A DNA stretch of 64,000 nt from Nocardioides conyzicola (GCF_039543825.1 NZ_BAABKM010000002.1:1210133-1274132); one strand, 5' to 3'. Shown: positions 1 through 9,026, counted from the stretch's first letter. Notes: generated from the letters alone by a model not told the origin. A program made the numbers and translations.

Positions 1-786
1 CGTGGGGTGGTCGCCCCCGCGATCGGTGTAGGCGATGTTGAAGTGCCGCAGCATCTCCGCCTCGGGGTAGGGCAGCGACGAGTTGTCGAGGTCCTGCAGC
101 TTGAGGGTCTCCTCGGGCACGCCCATCAGCCCCTCGAAGGCCCGGAGGTGGGCGGAGCGGTCACCCGGGGCGGGCACGACGAACACGAGCTTGTCCTCAC
201 CGAAGACCGCGCCCCACTCCTGGACCACGCGACGCAGGCTGAAGCGGTGCAGCTCGGGCATCACCCGGGTGTACTTGACGTGGACCTCGCCGTCGACCGA
301 CACGGCGTCGAAGTGGCGGTGCAGCCAGGCGTCCAGCGAGTCGGTGCCGCGCCGCCGCAGCACCTCCTGCCACTGGGAGGCGAGCAGCGGGGCGAGGGGG
401 CGCAGGGTCAGCACGACGGTGACGTCGCGGCCCAGCTCGTCGGCGATGTGCTGGATGCGCTCGGGGCTCGCCTGCGTGAGGGTCTCGCTCGACCAGATCG
501 TGCAGCGCGCCGTCGAGGTGCGGAAGCTCGTCGCGAGCTCCTTCCACCGGTCCTGCCAGGCGTCGTTCCAGTACGGCGCCAGCGTGCCGGCCGCGGTGAG
601 CGCCGTCTTCATCTCGTGCCGGCCACGTCCGACGTTGGCGACGCCCAGCCCGCGCAGGGTGGGACGGGCGTCCTGCAGGGCTGCCTGGAGCGCCGTGGTG
701 CCCGTCTTGGGCATGCCGATGTGGATCAGGGCCGACCCGTCCGGCAGGGGTGCGGCGGTCTCCGCTGAGCGCATTCGGAACGTCAT
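1..786 (-). CDS. Sulfotransferase-family protein (C-terminus cut by window edge)
   Basis: Reading leftward from an ATG at 786 the frame stays open to base 1 (262 codons), so the C-terminus lies outside the window. The N-terminus holds IHIGMPKTGTTALQ (about residues 21-34), the P-loop-like motif by which sulfotransferases bind the 5'-phosphosulfate of PAPS. Later parts contain short segments typical of the fold, such as VTVVLTLRPLAPLLASQW. A second ATG 12 nt downstream (774) is an alternative start. The protein heads away from the CDP-ribitol gene at 910 and belongs to the surface-polymer locus by position. It may transfer sulfate to a surface glycan; this is inference, because family members act on many acceptors. 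Confidence 0.75.
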   Translation of the reverse strand, partial: MTFRMRSAETAAPLPDGSALIHIGMPKTGTTALQAALQDARPTLRGLGVANVGRGRHEMKTALTAAGTLAPYWNDAWQDRWKELATSFRTSTARCTIWSSETLTQASPERIQHIADELGRDVTVVLTLRPLAPLLASQWQEVLRRRGTDSLDAWLHRHFDAVSVDGEVHVKYTRVMPELHRFSLRRVVQEWGAVFGEDKLVFVVPAPGDRSAHLRAFEGLMGVPEETLKLQDLDNSSLPYPEAEMLRHFNIAYTDRGGDHPT

Positions 787-896
787 CTCCTTCGTCGCAC
801 CGCAGCCGGCGGGTGGGGAACGCGGTGCCGGTGCACTCTACCGGGGGACGACCCGGCCGACCTGCCCTGCCGGGGCTGGCGGCGGACGACGCACGA

Positions 897-902
897 TAAG
901 GT
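897..902 (+). promoter_or_regulatory. Putative -10 element, leaderless start of the CDP-ribitol gene
   Basis: TAAGGT at 897-902 fits an actinobacterial -10 hexamer and ends only 7 nt before the GTG at 910. No Shine-Dalgarno sequence fits between them. This geometry is that of a leaderless transcript, common in actinobacteria. No convincing -35 was found. Confidence 0.3.
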
Positions 903-909
903 CGGCGCC

Positions 910-2322
910 GTGAGGAACGTAGCCGTGCTGCTGGCCGGAGGTGTCGGCGTACGGGTCGGTCTCGACGTGCCGAAGCAGCTCATCAAGATCGCCGGACACC
1001 CGATCATGGAGCACACGCTCGCGATCCTCGACCGGCACCCCGACGTCGACGAGATCGTCGTCATGATGGCTCCCGGCCACCTCGACGCGGTGCACGCGAT
1101 GGTCCGCGACGGCGGCTACTCCAAGGTCACCTCGATCCTCGAGGGCGCCGGCACGCGCAACGACACCACGCTGGCCGCCCTGGCCGCCCTGGGCGACGAG
1201 GACTGCAAGGTCCTGTTGCACGACGCCGTACGCCCGCTGGTCAGCGCCCGGATCATCACCGACTGCTTCACCGCGCTCGACACCCACGACGCCGTCGACG
1301 TGGCGATCCCGTCGGCCGACACGATCATCGAGGTCGGTCCGGACAACACGATCCGGGACATCCCGCCGCGCTCCAACCTGCGTCGCGGCCAGACGCCCCA
1401 GGCGTTCAAGCTCGCCACGATCCGGGAGGCCTACCGGCACGCCGGCGAGGACCCGAACTTCGAGGCCACCGACGACTGCACGGTCGTGCTGCGCTACCTG
1501 CCCGACGTCCCGATCTGGGTCGTCCCCGGCGACGAGCGCAACATGAAGGTCACCGAGCCGATCGACATCTACATCGCCGACAAGCTCTTCCAGCTGACCG
1601 GGAACGACGCACCGGCGATGCGCAGCGACGAGGCCATGCGCGCCGCCCTCGACGGCAAGACCATGGTGGTGTTCGGCGGCAGCTACGGCATCGGCGCCGA
1701 CATCGCCGAGCTCGCGGCGTCGTACGGCGCGAACGTGGCGTCGTACAGCCGCTCGACGACCCAGACGCACGTGCAGCGCCGCGAGGACATCGGCGCCGCG
1801 GCCCGCGACGCCGTCGAGCGGTTCGGGTCCGTGGACTTCGTCGTCAACACCGCCGGCGTGCTCCCCCGCGGCACCCTGGTCGAGGCCTCCGACGAGACGA
1901 TCTACTCGGCCACCGACATCAACTACATCGCGCCGATCCTGATCGCCCAGGAGTTCCACCCGCTGCTGCGCGCCACCCAGGGCAGCCTGCTGCTCTTCAC
2001 CTCGAGCTCCTACACGCGCGGACGCAGCGGCTACAGCCTCTACTCCTCGGCGAAGGCCGCGACGGTCAACCTGACCCAGGCCCTGGCCGACGAGTGGGCC
2101 GCCGACCGGATCCGCGTCAACTGCATCAACCCCGAGCGCACCGGCACCCCGATGCGCACCAAGGCCTTCGGCGACGAGCCCGCCGGCTCGCTCCTCGAGT
2201 CGACCGCCGTCGCCAAGGCCTCCCTGGAGGCGCTCGTCTCCGGCGGCACCGGGCACGTGATCGACCTGCGCCGCCTCGACCCGCTCGAGTCGCTGCGGTT
2301 GACCGATGACATCGAGGCCTGA
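910..2322 (+). CDS. Bifunctional ribitol-5-phosphate cytidylyltransferase / SDR reductase (Bcs1-like)
   Basis: 470 aa from a GTG start. Residues 1 to about 230 form an IspD/TarI-type nucleotidyltransferase with LAGGVGVRVGLDVPKQL near the N-terminus. Residues about 250-470 form a short-chain dehydrogenase with the NAD(P) motif GGSYGIG (256-262) and the catalytic Tyr378-x3-Lys382. This order of domains is that of Haemophilus influenzae Bcs1, which reduces ribulose 5-phosphate to ribitol 5-phosphate and activates it to CDP-ribitol. CDP-ribitol would feed the TagF-like polymerases nearby. A stand-alone IspD for isoprenoids is unlikely because of the fused reductase. Substrate is inferred from family and context; CDP-ribitol rather than another CDP-polyol is not proven. 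Confidence 0.82.
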   Translation: MRNVAVLLAGGVGVRVGLDVPKQLIKIAGHPIMEHTLAILDRHPDVDEIVVMMAPGHLDAVHAMVRDGGYSKVTSILEGAGTRNDTTLAALAALGDEDCKVLLHDAVRPLVSARIITDCFTALDTHDAVDVAIPSADTIIEVGPDNTIRDIPPRSNLRRGQTPQAFKLATIREAYRHAGEDPNFEATDDCTVVLRYLPDVPIWVVPGDERNMKVTEPIDIYIADKLFQLTGNDAPAMRSDEAMRAALDGKTMVVFGGSYGIGADIAELAASYGANVASYSRSTTQTHVQRREDIGAAARDAVERFGSVDFVVNTAGVLPRGTLVEASDETIYSATDINYIAPILIAQEFHPLLRATQGSLLLFTSSSYTRGRSGYSLYSSAKAATVNLTQALADEWAADRIRVNCINPERTGTPMRTKAFGDEPAGSLLESTAVAKASLEALVSGGTGHVIDLRRLDPLESLRLTDDIEA

Positions 2323-2338
2323 GCCTCGAACCCACCCT

Positions 2339-2387
2339 TGTCCGCTGCCGGACATGGCTGTGACCCCGTCGGCGGTGCCGGCGGGGT
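2339..2387. terminator. Two hairpins between convergent genes
   Basis: The 69-nt gap between convergent stops at 2322 and 2392 contains TGTCCG-CTGC-CGGACA (2339-2354) and a stronger hairpin with 11-nt arms ACCCCGTCGGC / GCCGGCGGGGT (2363-2373 and 2377-2387, one T-G pair, 3-nt loop). No T-tract follows, as is usual in high-GC actinobacteria. A bidirectional terminator is likely. Confidence 0.55.
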
Positions 2388-2391
2388 GTGG

Positions 2392-3651
2392 TCAGCGGGT
2401 ATGTCGGGTGTGGGTGGTGTCCCAGGCGTAGGAGTACCCGTAGGGGGTGGTCCAGGTGAACGTGGTCGGTCCGGTGCGGGTGACGGTCCAGCCGCCGTGG
2501 GTCTTGTAGCGGTGGTGACCCCGGCAGAGGGGCGCGAGGTTGACGGACTCGGTGTTGGTGCCGTCGAAGTTCTCGAGATGGTCCAGGTCCGCTGGCCGGG
2601 CTGGTCGGGTGCAGTGCGGGAAGACGCAGGTCGCGTTGGTCAGGATCGCCTGCTCGCGCATGGTCTCGGTCGGTCGGTAGGCGTCCGTCGACAGGTGCTC
2701 GTTGAGGTCGATGACCGGGCGGACCGTCACCTTCGTGTTGATGCCGGCGCACCAGCCCTTCACCTGGTCGACTGACACCGCGGAGCGGGTGTTCTCGACA
2801 CCGGCGACTCCCGCGTCGGAGAGGTGCACGTAGATCACGAGCTCCCGCTTCCGCTGCGGCCGCGGTTCGTCCTGGGTGCCGAGGTCGAGGGTGAGCTCGC
2901 GGCGGGCCAGCGCTCCGGCGGCCATGGACCGGCGGACGTTGAGCGACTCCTCGCACCCGAGGTCGGCGAGCTCCTTCGCGCCGGCGGCGATCGCGTCGTT
3001 GAAGTCGATCGCATCGGCCAGGTCGAGCTCCCCGTCGACGTGGACGGTCCCGTTGAACGACACCTGGTCCAGGTCCACATCCAGGCACCTCTCGTCGGAG
3101 GCCTCCCGGCGCCGCTTCTCCGCGAGGTCCGGGTCGAACCGGCGGATCGCGTCCTCGACGGCGCGGTCGATCTGCGCGAACGAACACCGACGGAGGTGAT
3201 GCGCGAGGTGGGCGTCCACGTGACGCGCACCGTCACGGCACAGCGGCTTGGTGGCCTGGGCGATCTTGCGGGCCTTCCACACCTGCACCCGACCCGCGGT
3301 GACCGCGGCCCAGATCTTCGGGAGCCGGTAGCGGATCTCAACCGCATCACCCAGGTAGGTACGGCCGGCATCGGTGGACATCCCCAACGCCATCGCGAGG
3401 TCACCGACGCAGAACTCCGCCACCAACGGCGCACCCAGTCCGGCGACCGCGAGCTCGCCCTGGGTGCCGTCCACGGTCGCGGCGTCATCGATCGTGTCGG
3501 TGGGGTTCATGACCGCCCACTGCACAGCCAGCTTCAGCTTGTCGATCTCGACCTGGTTGCCGATGAGGTGGCGGTCGTGGAGCGCGGCCAGCACCTGGTC
3601 CGGCGAGTCGTACGACTCCCCGGATCCGGTGGTGTGCTGGCCTTCGCTCAT
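2392..3651 (-). CDS. DUF222 / HNH endonuclease domain protein (13E12 repeat family)
   Basis: 419 aa from ATG 3651 (MSEGQHTTGSGESYDS). Most of the chain is the helical DUF222 region; the C-terminus is an HNH nuclease module that starts at Cys342 (CVFPHCTRP), followed by DLDHLENFDGTNTESVNL and CRGHHRYKTHGGW, giving the His-Asn-His and zinc-cysteine pattern. These proteins occur in many copies in actinobacterial genomes and are thought to be mobile or selfish, though activity is mostly unproven. It is transcribed toward the Bcs1-like gene and away from the TagF-like gene, and has no functional link to the polymer genes around it, so it looks like an insertion. No flanking inverted repeats or target duplication were evident. 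Confidence 0.85.
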   Translation of the reverse strand: MSEGQHTTGSGESYDSPDQVLAALHDRHLIGNQVEIDKLKLAVQWAVMNPTDTIDDAATVDGTQGELAVAGLGAPLVAEFCVGDLAMALGMSTDAGRTYLGDAVEIRYRLPKIWAAVTAGRVQVWKARKIAQATKPLCRDGARHVDAHLAHHLRRCSFAQIDRAVEDAIRRFDPDLAEKRRREASDERCLDVDLDQVSFNGTVHVDGELDLADAIDFNDAIAAGAKELADLGCEESLNVRRSMAAGALARRELTLDLGTQDEPRPQRKRELVIYVHLSDAGVAGVENTRSAVSVDQVKGWCAGINTKVTVRPVIDLNEHLSTDAYRPTETMREQAILTNATCVFPHCTRPARPADLDHLENFDGTNTESVNLAPLCRGHHRYKTHGGWTVTRTGPTTFTWTTPYGYSYAWDTTHTRHTR

Positions 3652-3974
3652 AGGTCCAGCCAAGCACTGGCCACCGACATTGAGGTGCTCAGAACCCCTT
3701 GTTTGACTGGGATGTGGACACTTTCCAGAAATACTTCCGAGGATCTTTTCGCGGCCGCCGGTGGGTGGTTGCCGGCGGTCGGAAGGCCGGGCACCAACCG
3801 CAACCCGCTGCCCGCCGTACCCGGCGTAGCTGCCTATCGGCGGCCGACCCGAGTCGACCCGCAGCCATCGCACATCGCGCTGCCCACGCTGCGGGGGTCT
3901 CGACGACGCTCGCTGGCGCTCGCTGCTCGACCACCGAAAAGCCGGACGCGAGCCGTCGACCGACAGTCGACGGC
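3652..3974. other. 323-bp intergenic region upstream of the HNH gene
   Basis: No gene was found here. The part next to the HNH gene (about 3690-3760) is clearly richer in A and T than its surroundings and probably holds that gene's promoter. The rest carries a dispersed-repeat-like sequence (3896-3935) and the terminator hairpin of the TagF-like gene (3951-3975). Confidence 0.5.
3896..3935. repeat. Short dispersed intergenic repeat-like sequence
   Basis: The 40 nt begin GGTCTCGACGACGCTCGC and end GCTCGCTGCTCGACCACC, with the internal direct repeat GCTCGC-TGGC-GCTCGC. From memory, closely related strings recur between genes in Nocardioides-type genomes. Only this copy is present in the window, so the repeat status rests on general knowledge, not on this sequence. 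Confidence 0.4.
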
Positions 3975-3975
3975 T
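3951..3975 (-). terminator. Hairpin at the stop codon of the first TagF-like gene
   Basis: A perfect 10-bp stem, AGCCGTCGAC (3951-3960) with GTCGACGGCT (3966-3975), and a 5-nt loop. It overlaps the first base of the TGA stop (3975-3977). On the minus strand it is followed by a short CTTTTC run, so it could act as an intrinsic terminator. Confidence 0.55.
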
Positions 3976-6900
3976 CAGCCGAAGAAGGCCTTGACGACCT
4001 TCTGCGCCGAGTGGCCGTCCTGGAGGTAGTTGTAGCGGTCGTGGAAGGTCTTCATCGCGTCGGCGTACTGGCGCTGGACGCCGTCGAGGTCGCGCAGGAG
4101 GGCGATGACCTGGTCCGGGGTGTCGACCAGCGGCCCGGGCGCGGACTCCTCGAACGGGTAGAGGAAGCCGCGGACGCCGCCGGTGTAGGTCGCGAGGTCG
4201 GGGACCAGGAACACCATCGGCCGGCCGGTCAGCGCGAAGTCGAACCGCAGGGACGAGTAGTCGAGCACCGCGGCGTCCGAGGCCAGGATCAGGTCGTTGA
4301 TCTCGGGGTAGTGGGTCACGTCGACCAGCTGGGCGTCGCCGTCCGGCGTCGCGGTGCGGCCGTGGAACCGGTGACCGCGCATCAGCAGGACGTAGTCCCG
4401 ACCGAGCTTGCGGCTCGCCGCCTCGACGTCGAGGTGCAGGACCGCCTCGGCCCGCCGCCAGTTGGTGGCCAGGTCGTCGCGCCAGGTCGGCGCGTACAGG
4501 ATCGCGCGCTGACCAGGGGCGATCCCCAGCCGGGCCCGGGTCTCCTCGCGGATCCGCTCCGCGTCGGGTGAGAGCAGGACGTCGTCGCGCGGGTAGCCCT
4601 CGTGGTGGATCGGGCCGTCGTAGCGGTACTCGCGGCGGTAGTGCTCGTCCATCTCCGGGGCGGGGGTCAGGATCATCGACCAGTCCCGCGACGTCCGGGC
4701 CAGCTCGAGCTCGATGCGCCGCGGCGTGTAGCCCTTGCCGTCCCACATCCGGATGCCCATGGACTTGGCCGGGTAGCCGTGGAACGTCTGGAGCATCTGC
4801 TGCCCGGGCCGCAGCGCGAACCACCGGTCCGGGTCGATGTTGAGGCACAGGTAACGGGCGGTGGCGATCACCCGGTACCACTCGCGGGAGTGCATGAGCA
4901 GGGGCGTGCCGCCCTCGGGCACCACGGAGGCGCCGTCGACGACGCCCCAGTAGATGGTGAGGTCGGGCCGGGACCGGCGCAGCTCGTCGTGGATCGCCCG
5001 CTGGCTGTCGGTGGCGGTCACGCCCGTGTAGGACTGGAGGTAGACCGCGTTGTCGTCGAGGGGCAGGTCGCAGGCACGGTACGCCGCCTGCAGACGGGCC
5101 TGGGCGAGCTGGCCCCGGTCGGCGTCCGAGAGCGGCGGCATCAGGACCAGGCCCGCCTCGCGGCCGCTGCGCGAGCGCCGCATCCGCACCTGGTCGGTCA
5201 CGGTGAAGTCGAGCAGCTGGTCGAGCAGGCCTTCGCCGACCAGCGCGCGCCCGGCGTACGGCGACGCCTGGGGACCGAACTCCACGCTGAAGCGATAGCC
5301 GCCGATCGGCAGCAGGGTCTCTCCGAGGCCCCACTCGTCCCAGCGCATCGGGAACCGGAGCCGGAGCCCACCGTCGGCCTCGCTGACCTGGCCGTCCACG
5401 GTGACCCGCCGGCGACCGAGGCGGACGGCGTACCGGGCGGGCGGGGTGCCCAGCCAGCGCGCGGTGACGTCGATGGTGCCGTCGCCCAGGTCGATGTCCT
5501 CGACGACCAGTGTGCCGAGCACGTCCACCACGTCGACGTCGCCACTGTCGGACCGGCTCAGCGCGACGGCGCCGGTGCCGGTGCCGAGCCACTGCGGCGC
5601 GTCGGCGGGCCAGGCGATGCCGACCTCACGTCCGGACGCGGTCACGGCCACCAGCCGCAGCCGGCGCGGCGGGTCGGCCGGCCGTTGGCGGGGCAGCTCG
5701 AGGCTGATCGTGGTCGGTCCGACGGTGTCGGCGCACCGGACCCGCGCGACCGTCCCGACCTGGTCGACGGCCCGGACCTCGGTCAGCCGCTCGCCCTCCG
5801 TCTCGACGGTGGCGTGGACGGTCGAGCCGGCGACCGTCGCCTCGACGAGCCGGGGCCCGGAGGCGGGCGCCGCGACGAGCTTGAACCGGCTCGCGTGCCG
5901 GCCCCGGACGCCGACCCGCGCACCTGCGACGAGCCGGTCACCCAGGTGCCCGGTCTCGACCATGCCGGCGGACGCGCGGTCGTCGATCTCGGCGATGGAG
6001 CCGGTTCGGGTCAGCCCACGGGCCTGGACCTCGAGCTCGATCCTCCACGAGGTCTCGCGACCTCGCTCGGCGGCCCGAGCAGCCAGCACGGTCGTGTCGA
6101 CGGCGAGGGTGACCGCGCCCTCGGCGTAGTCCTGGTAGCGCGAGCCCTCGAAGAGGTTGGCCCGCACGTCGGCGTACCGCGTCACCTCGACCGGCAGCCG
6201 CTCGCCGCTGCCGTGCTCCACGAGCCAGGCCCGCACCGCGGTGTCCGGCCCGAGGTCGACGTGCTCGATCCGCGCGAAGCCGCGCAGCTCGAGGCGCTGG
6301 GGGGTGACCCACTGGATCCGGTAGAGCGCGGCCCACAGCGGCGTCTCGGCCTCGCGCATCTCGAACGCGTCGAGAGGTACGCCGACCGCAGGGTCCTCGA
6401 AGTACGGCAGCCGCGCGAGCACGACGCCGTCGCGGACCTCGGTGGGCCGGTGGGAGCGTTCGAACAGCCGGGCCTCGACGTAGTGCTCGAGCTCCTGGCG
6501 CCGGTCCTCGCGCACCAGCCAGAGCTTGACGCGCGAGTCCGCCCGCAGGCTCGCCCACGCGCTCTCGCCCCCGGACGCCACGAGCTCGTCGACGACGTCC
6601 CGCAGTCGTGCCCACTGCTCCGGTGTCGCGCGCTCGACGTCGCCGAGGAAGGGCTGGATCGCCGCGTCGAGCGTGCCCCAGAGCCACCAGTCGAGGACGT
6701 CGGGGAGCTCGAGGGCGGCCACGGACCGCTGGGTGGCGGCGTGCTCGTCGAGCCAGCCACCCAGCTCGGACAGCACGTCGCGGACGGCCCCGACGCTGAC
6801 GCCCTCGCGGCGGCCGGTCGGGATGTAGGTCGCGTCGCGCAGCAGGTCGAACGACGGCGCCGCGACGTAGGACTGCAGCGCGAGCTCGGTGCCCAGCCGG

Positions 6901-7547
6901 TCGCGGGGGTCGAACCGGAGCCCGGCCTCCTGCCAGAACGAGCGCCGGAGCATCCGGTTGCCGACCCCGAGGTCGGTGATCGCGACCGGGGTCTCGGCCA
7001 GGGTGGTGCCGCGGATCTCGGTCTGGTGGGCGGCCTCGAACGGCGACTCGACCGAGGCGTTCAGGGACAGCGGTGGCTCGATCCGGCCCACGGCCATCGC
7101 CGACCCGGTGTCCTCGAGGCACAGCACGAGCCGCTCGATCGCGTGCCCGGCCAGGTCGTCGCCTCCCCGGGCGAAGACGAGGTAGCCGTCGCGGGCCCGA
7201 GCGGCACCGGCGTTCCAGGCGGACGCGAGGTCCGCGGCCGGCGACTCGATGCGGATGCGCCAGTCCTCGGCGGCCTGCTCGCGGGCCGCCGCCAGCGCTC
7301 CGGCCGCCGGTCCGTAGGGCACGACGAGGACGTCGAGGTTGCGGTGGCTCTGGCCCCGGATCGACTTCAGGCAGGGGACGATGCGGCGGGTCTCGGAGTC
7401 GCTGACCGCGACCACGATCGTGACGCGCGGCCCCTGCCAACGACCTCGGAGGGCCCGGGTGGTCCGGCCCAGTGGTCCCCGGACGGCGGGCGGGGCGGCA
7501 CGACCGATCCGCACGAGCGTGCGCTCGAGCCGTTGCCGTGAACGCAC
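3975..7547 (-). CDS. GT2-like / CDP-glycerol glycerophosphotransferase (TagF-like) fusion, paralogue 1
   Basis: 1190 aa. Residues about 40-260 are GT-A-like, but the usual DDGS motif reads VVPYG and the DxD position reads ARGGDD, so this half looks degenerate. A long beta-rich middle region (about 370-780) follows. Residues about 840-1190 match Glyphos_transf (PF04464): FHGYPAKSMG with His923, GHRFHGR with His1059, GYPRDD, and INDLILASDAAVLDYSS. The two histidines correspond to the conserved catalytic pair of TagF, so the phosphotransferase half should work. The family transfers polyol phosphate from CDP-glycerol or CDP-ribitol onto a growing wall polymer at the inner membrane face. The gene lies next to the CDP-ribitol gene and is one of three related fusions here. 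Confidence 0.85.
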   Translation of the reverse strand: MRSRQRLERTLVRIGRAAPPAVRGPLGRTTRALRGRWQGPRVTIVVAVSDSETRRIVPCLKSIRGQSHRNLDVLVVPYGPAAGALAAAREQAAEDWRIRIESPAADLASAWNAGAARARDGYLVFARGGDDLAGHAIERLVLCLEDTGSAMAVGRIEPPLSLNASVESPFEAAHQTEIRGTTLAETPVAITDLGVGNRMLRRSFWQEAGLRFDPRDRLGTELALQSYVAAPSFDLLRDATYIPTGRREGVSVGAVRDVLSELGGWLDEHAATQRSVAALELPDVLDWWLWGTLDAAIQPFLGDVERATPEQWARLRDVVDELVASGGESAWASLRADSRVKLWLVREDRRQELEHYVEARLFERSHRPTEVRDGVVLARLPYFEDPAVGVPLDAFEMREAETPLWAALYRIQWVTPQRLELRGFARIEHVDLGPDTAVRAWLVEHGSGERLPVEVTRYADVRANLFEGSRYQDYAEGAVTLAVDTTVLAARAAERGRETSWRIELEVQARGLTRTGSIAEIDDRASAGMVETGHLGDRLVAGARVGVRGRHASRFKLVAAPASGPRLVEATVAGSTVHATVETEGERLTEVRAVDQVGTVARVRCADTVGPTTISLELPRQRPADPPRRLRLVAVTASGREVGIAWPADAPQWLGTGTGAVALSRSDSGDVDVVDVLGTLVVEDIDLGDGTIDVTARWLGTPPARYAVRLGRRRVTVDGQVSEADGGLRLRFPMRWDEWGLGETLLPIGGYRFSVEFGPQASPYAGRALVGEGLLDQLLDFTVTDQVRMRRSRSGREAGLVLMPPLSDADRGQLAQARLQAAYRACDLPLDDNAVYLQSYTGVTATDSQRAIHDELRRSRPDLTIYWGVVDGASVVPEGGTPLLMHSREWYRVIATARYLCLNIDPDRWFALRPGQQMLQTFHGYPAKSMGIRMWDGKGYTPRRIELELARTSRDWSMILTPAPEMDEHYRREYRYDGPIHHEGYPRDDVLLSPDAERIREETRARLGIAPGQRAILYAPTWRDDLATNWRRAEAVLHLDVEAASRKLGRDYVLLMRGHRFHGRTATPDGDAQLVDVTHYPEINDLILASDAAVLDYSSLRFDFALTGRPMVFLVPDLATYTGGVRGFLYPFEESAPGPLVDTPDQVIALLRDLDGVQRQYADAMKTFHDRYNYLQDGHSAQKVVKAFFG

Positions 7548-7655
7548 CCAGGTCTCCTTCCGTCCGCAAGCCCCACGATCGTATCGGGACCGCTGCCGTC
7601 GGCTACGCCGAGGTGGACCCCGGCGCAGCAGGTGGCGGAAGGGTGACCGGTCCCG

Positions 7656-9026
7656 TCAGGGAAGCGGCTCGCCGATGGGCATCTCGGCGATCTGCATGAA
7701 GTGGTCGGACGCCACGTTGACCGCCTTGGTGTAGGCCAGGTTCTTGTACCAGTACGACCCCTTGAGGGGGCCCTTGCTCATGATGTAGTCGCGACGGAGC
7801 GGCTCGGCCACGACCGGGAAGTCGAAGTCGTTGGTGCTCGGGTACTGGCCGTTCATGACGTCGTTGGTCGCGAGGGAGTCGTACCAGCCGGACTGGATCA
7901 GGAGGCGGTGGACCGCGTTGTCGGGCGGCGTGTAGATCGTGGAGTTCAGGTCACCGGCGAGGAAGACCTGCTCCGAGGGGCGCGCCGCCTGGAAGTCCGC
8001 GACCTTGTCCAGGATGGCGTTGGCCTGCTTCAGGCGGGCCTTCGTGTACTTGCCCGTGGTGCCCTTCGGGTCGTTCCCGGTCGACAGGTGCGCGGAGATG
8101 AAGGTGAAGGTGATGTTGGTCGAGCGCTGCCGGAACCGCGCCCACGAGGTCCAGCAGGTGTCGGAGGCGGCCACGCCCTCGACGTGGAAGAAGCCCTGGT
8201 CGAGCAGCTCGTACTCGCTGTTCTTGTAGAGGATGCGGGTCCCCTGGCGACCGTTGCCCGGCTGCGTGGCCGTCTTGAAGGGCAGCGAGTTGGCCAGCTG
8301 CCAGTCGGCGGCGGGGTAGAGGGCGGCGAGACGGTTCTCGATCCGGTTGTACTGCCGCTCGTTCTCGTTGCTGTAGCCGACGTCGTCGCTGCCGCTGGCC
8401 TCCTGGATCGAGACCACCCCGGCACCGCTGTCGTTGATCGTGGGGTAGACGTAGTCCTGACGGTTCGCCCACGAGTACGGCTCCGACTTGCTCTTCTCCA
8501 CGTTCCAGGAGCGCACGTTGAACGTGCCGAGCACGGCCGTGCCGGTCGCGGTCGGGGTGACCGTCACCGGGGCCTTGATCCACTTGGTGGGGGCCTTGCC
8601 GACCGGGCCGTACTTCTTCTTGCGCACCATCTTGACCTGCACGAAGGTGAAGGCACCGGACGCCGGCGTGACCAGGCTGGCGTGCGGCACCACGATGCTC
8701 CGGCGCTTGTTCTTCAGCTTGTAGAGACGCGTGTGCTGCTCCATGGTGCGTCCGGTGGAGGTGCGGACCTCCCAGCGGACGATCCGCTTCGTCTTGGTGG
8801 TCGTCTTCCACGTCACCTTGATGGTGCCGGCAGCCGTGTTCCGGAGACCCACCTCGAGGTAGCCGGTGGGCTCGACGAAGCCCTGGTACGCCGTCGTCGT
8901 CACCTTCGCCGCCGCTGCCGGCGGGGTCGGCGCGGCTCCTGCGCCCTCGGTCGTCACGGCCGGCATCACGCCGGCCACGAGCCCGATCAGGCAGAGAGCC
9001 ACCATGCGGCGGAGGGAGCGGGTCAT
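7656..9026 (-). CDS. Secreted endonuclease/exonuclease/phosphatase (EEP) fold protein
   Basis: 456 aa with a Sec signal peptide (TRSLRRMVALCLIGLVAG, cleavage near AGAAP at about residue 32). A beta-rich Fn3-like segment of about 130 residues precedes the EEP domain (about 170-456), which shows FNVRSWN, the metal-binding Glu of SIQEASG, SAHLST, the GDLNS motif and a terminal ASDHFM. These are the signature residues of the DNase I/phosphodiesterase superfamily. It sits between two TagF-like genes and is divergent from the one at 9165. A secreted phosphodiesterase in a teichoic-acid locus might act on the polymer itself; extracellular nuclease is the default alternative. Confidence 0.82.
   Translation of the reverse strand: MTRSLRRMVALCLIGLVAGVMPAVTTEGAGAAPTPPAAAAKVTTTAYQGFVEPTGYLEVGLRNTAAGTIKVTWKTTTKTKRIVRWEVRTSTGRTMEQHTRLYKLKNKRRSIVVPHASLVTPASGAFTFVQVKMVRKKKYGPVGKAPTKWIKAPVTVTPTATGTAVLGTFNVRSWNVEKSKSEPYSWANRQDYVYPTINDSGAGVVSIQEASGSDDVGYSNENERQYNRIENRLAALYPAADWQLANSLPFKTATQPGNGRQGTRILYKNSEYELLDQGFFHVEGVAASDTCWTSWARFRQRSTNITFTFISAHLSTGNDPKGTTGKYTKARLKQANAILDKVADFQAARPSEQVFLAGDLNSTIYTPPDNAVHRLLIQSGWYDSLATNDVMNGQYPSTNDFDFPVVAEPLRRDYIMSKGPLKGSYWYKNLAYTKAVNVASDHFMQIAEMPIGEPLP

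Noticed and set aside
3652..5592. In-frame upstream extension of the HNH gene to 1066 aa
   Set aside because: The extra residues are an out-of-frame reading of the TagF-like gene and intergenic DNA. ATG 3651 gives the normal family N-terminus.
4602..7541. A 979-codon open frame on the plus strand opposite the first TagF-like gene
   Set aside because: It mirrors the codon pattern of the minus-strand gene, is rich in Arg, Gly and Pro without domains, and lacks a ribosome site. Long antisense open frames are expected in GC-rich DNA.
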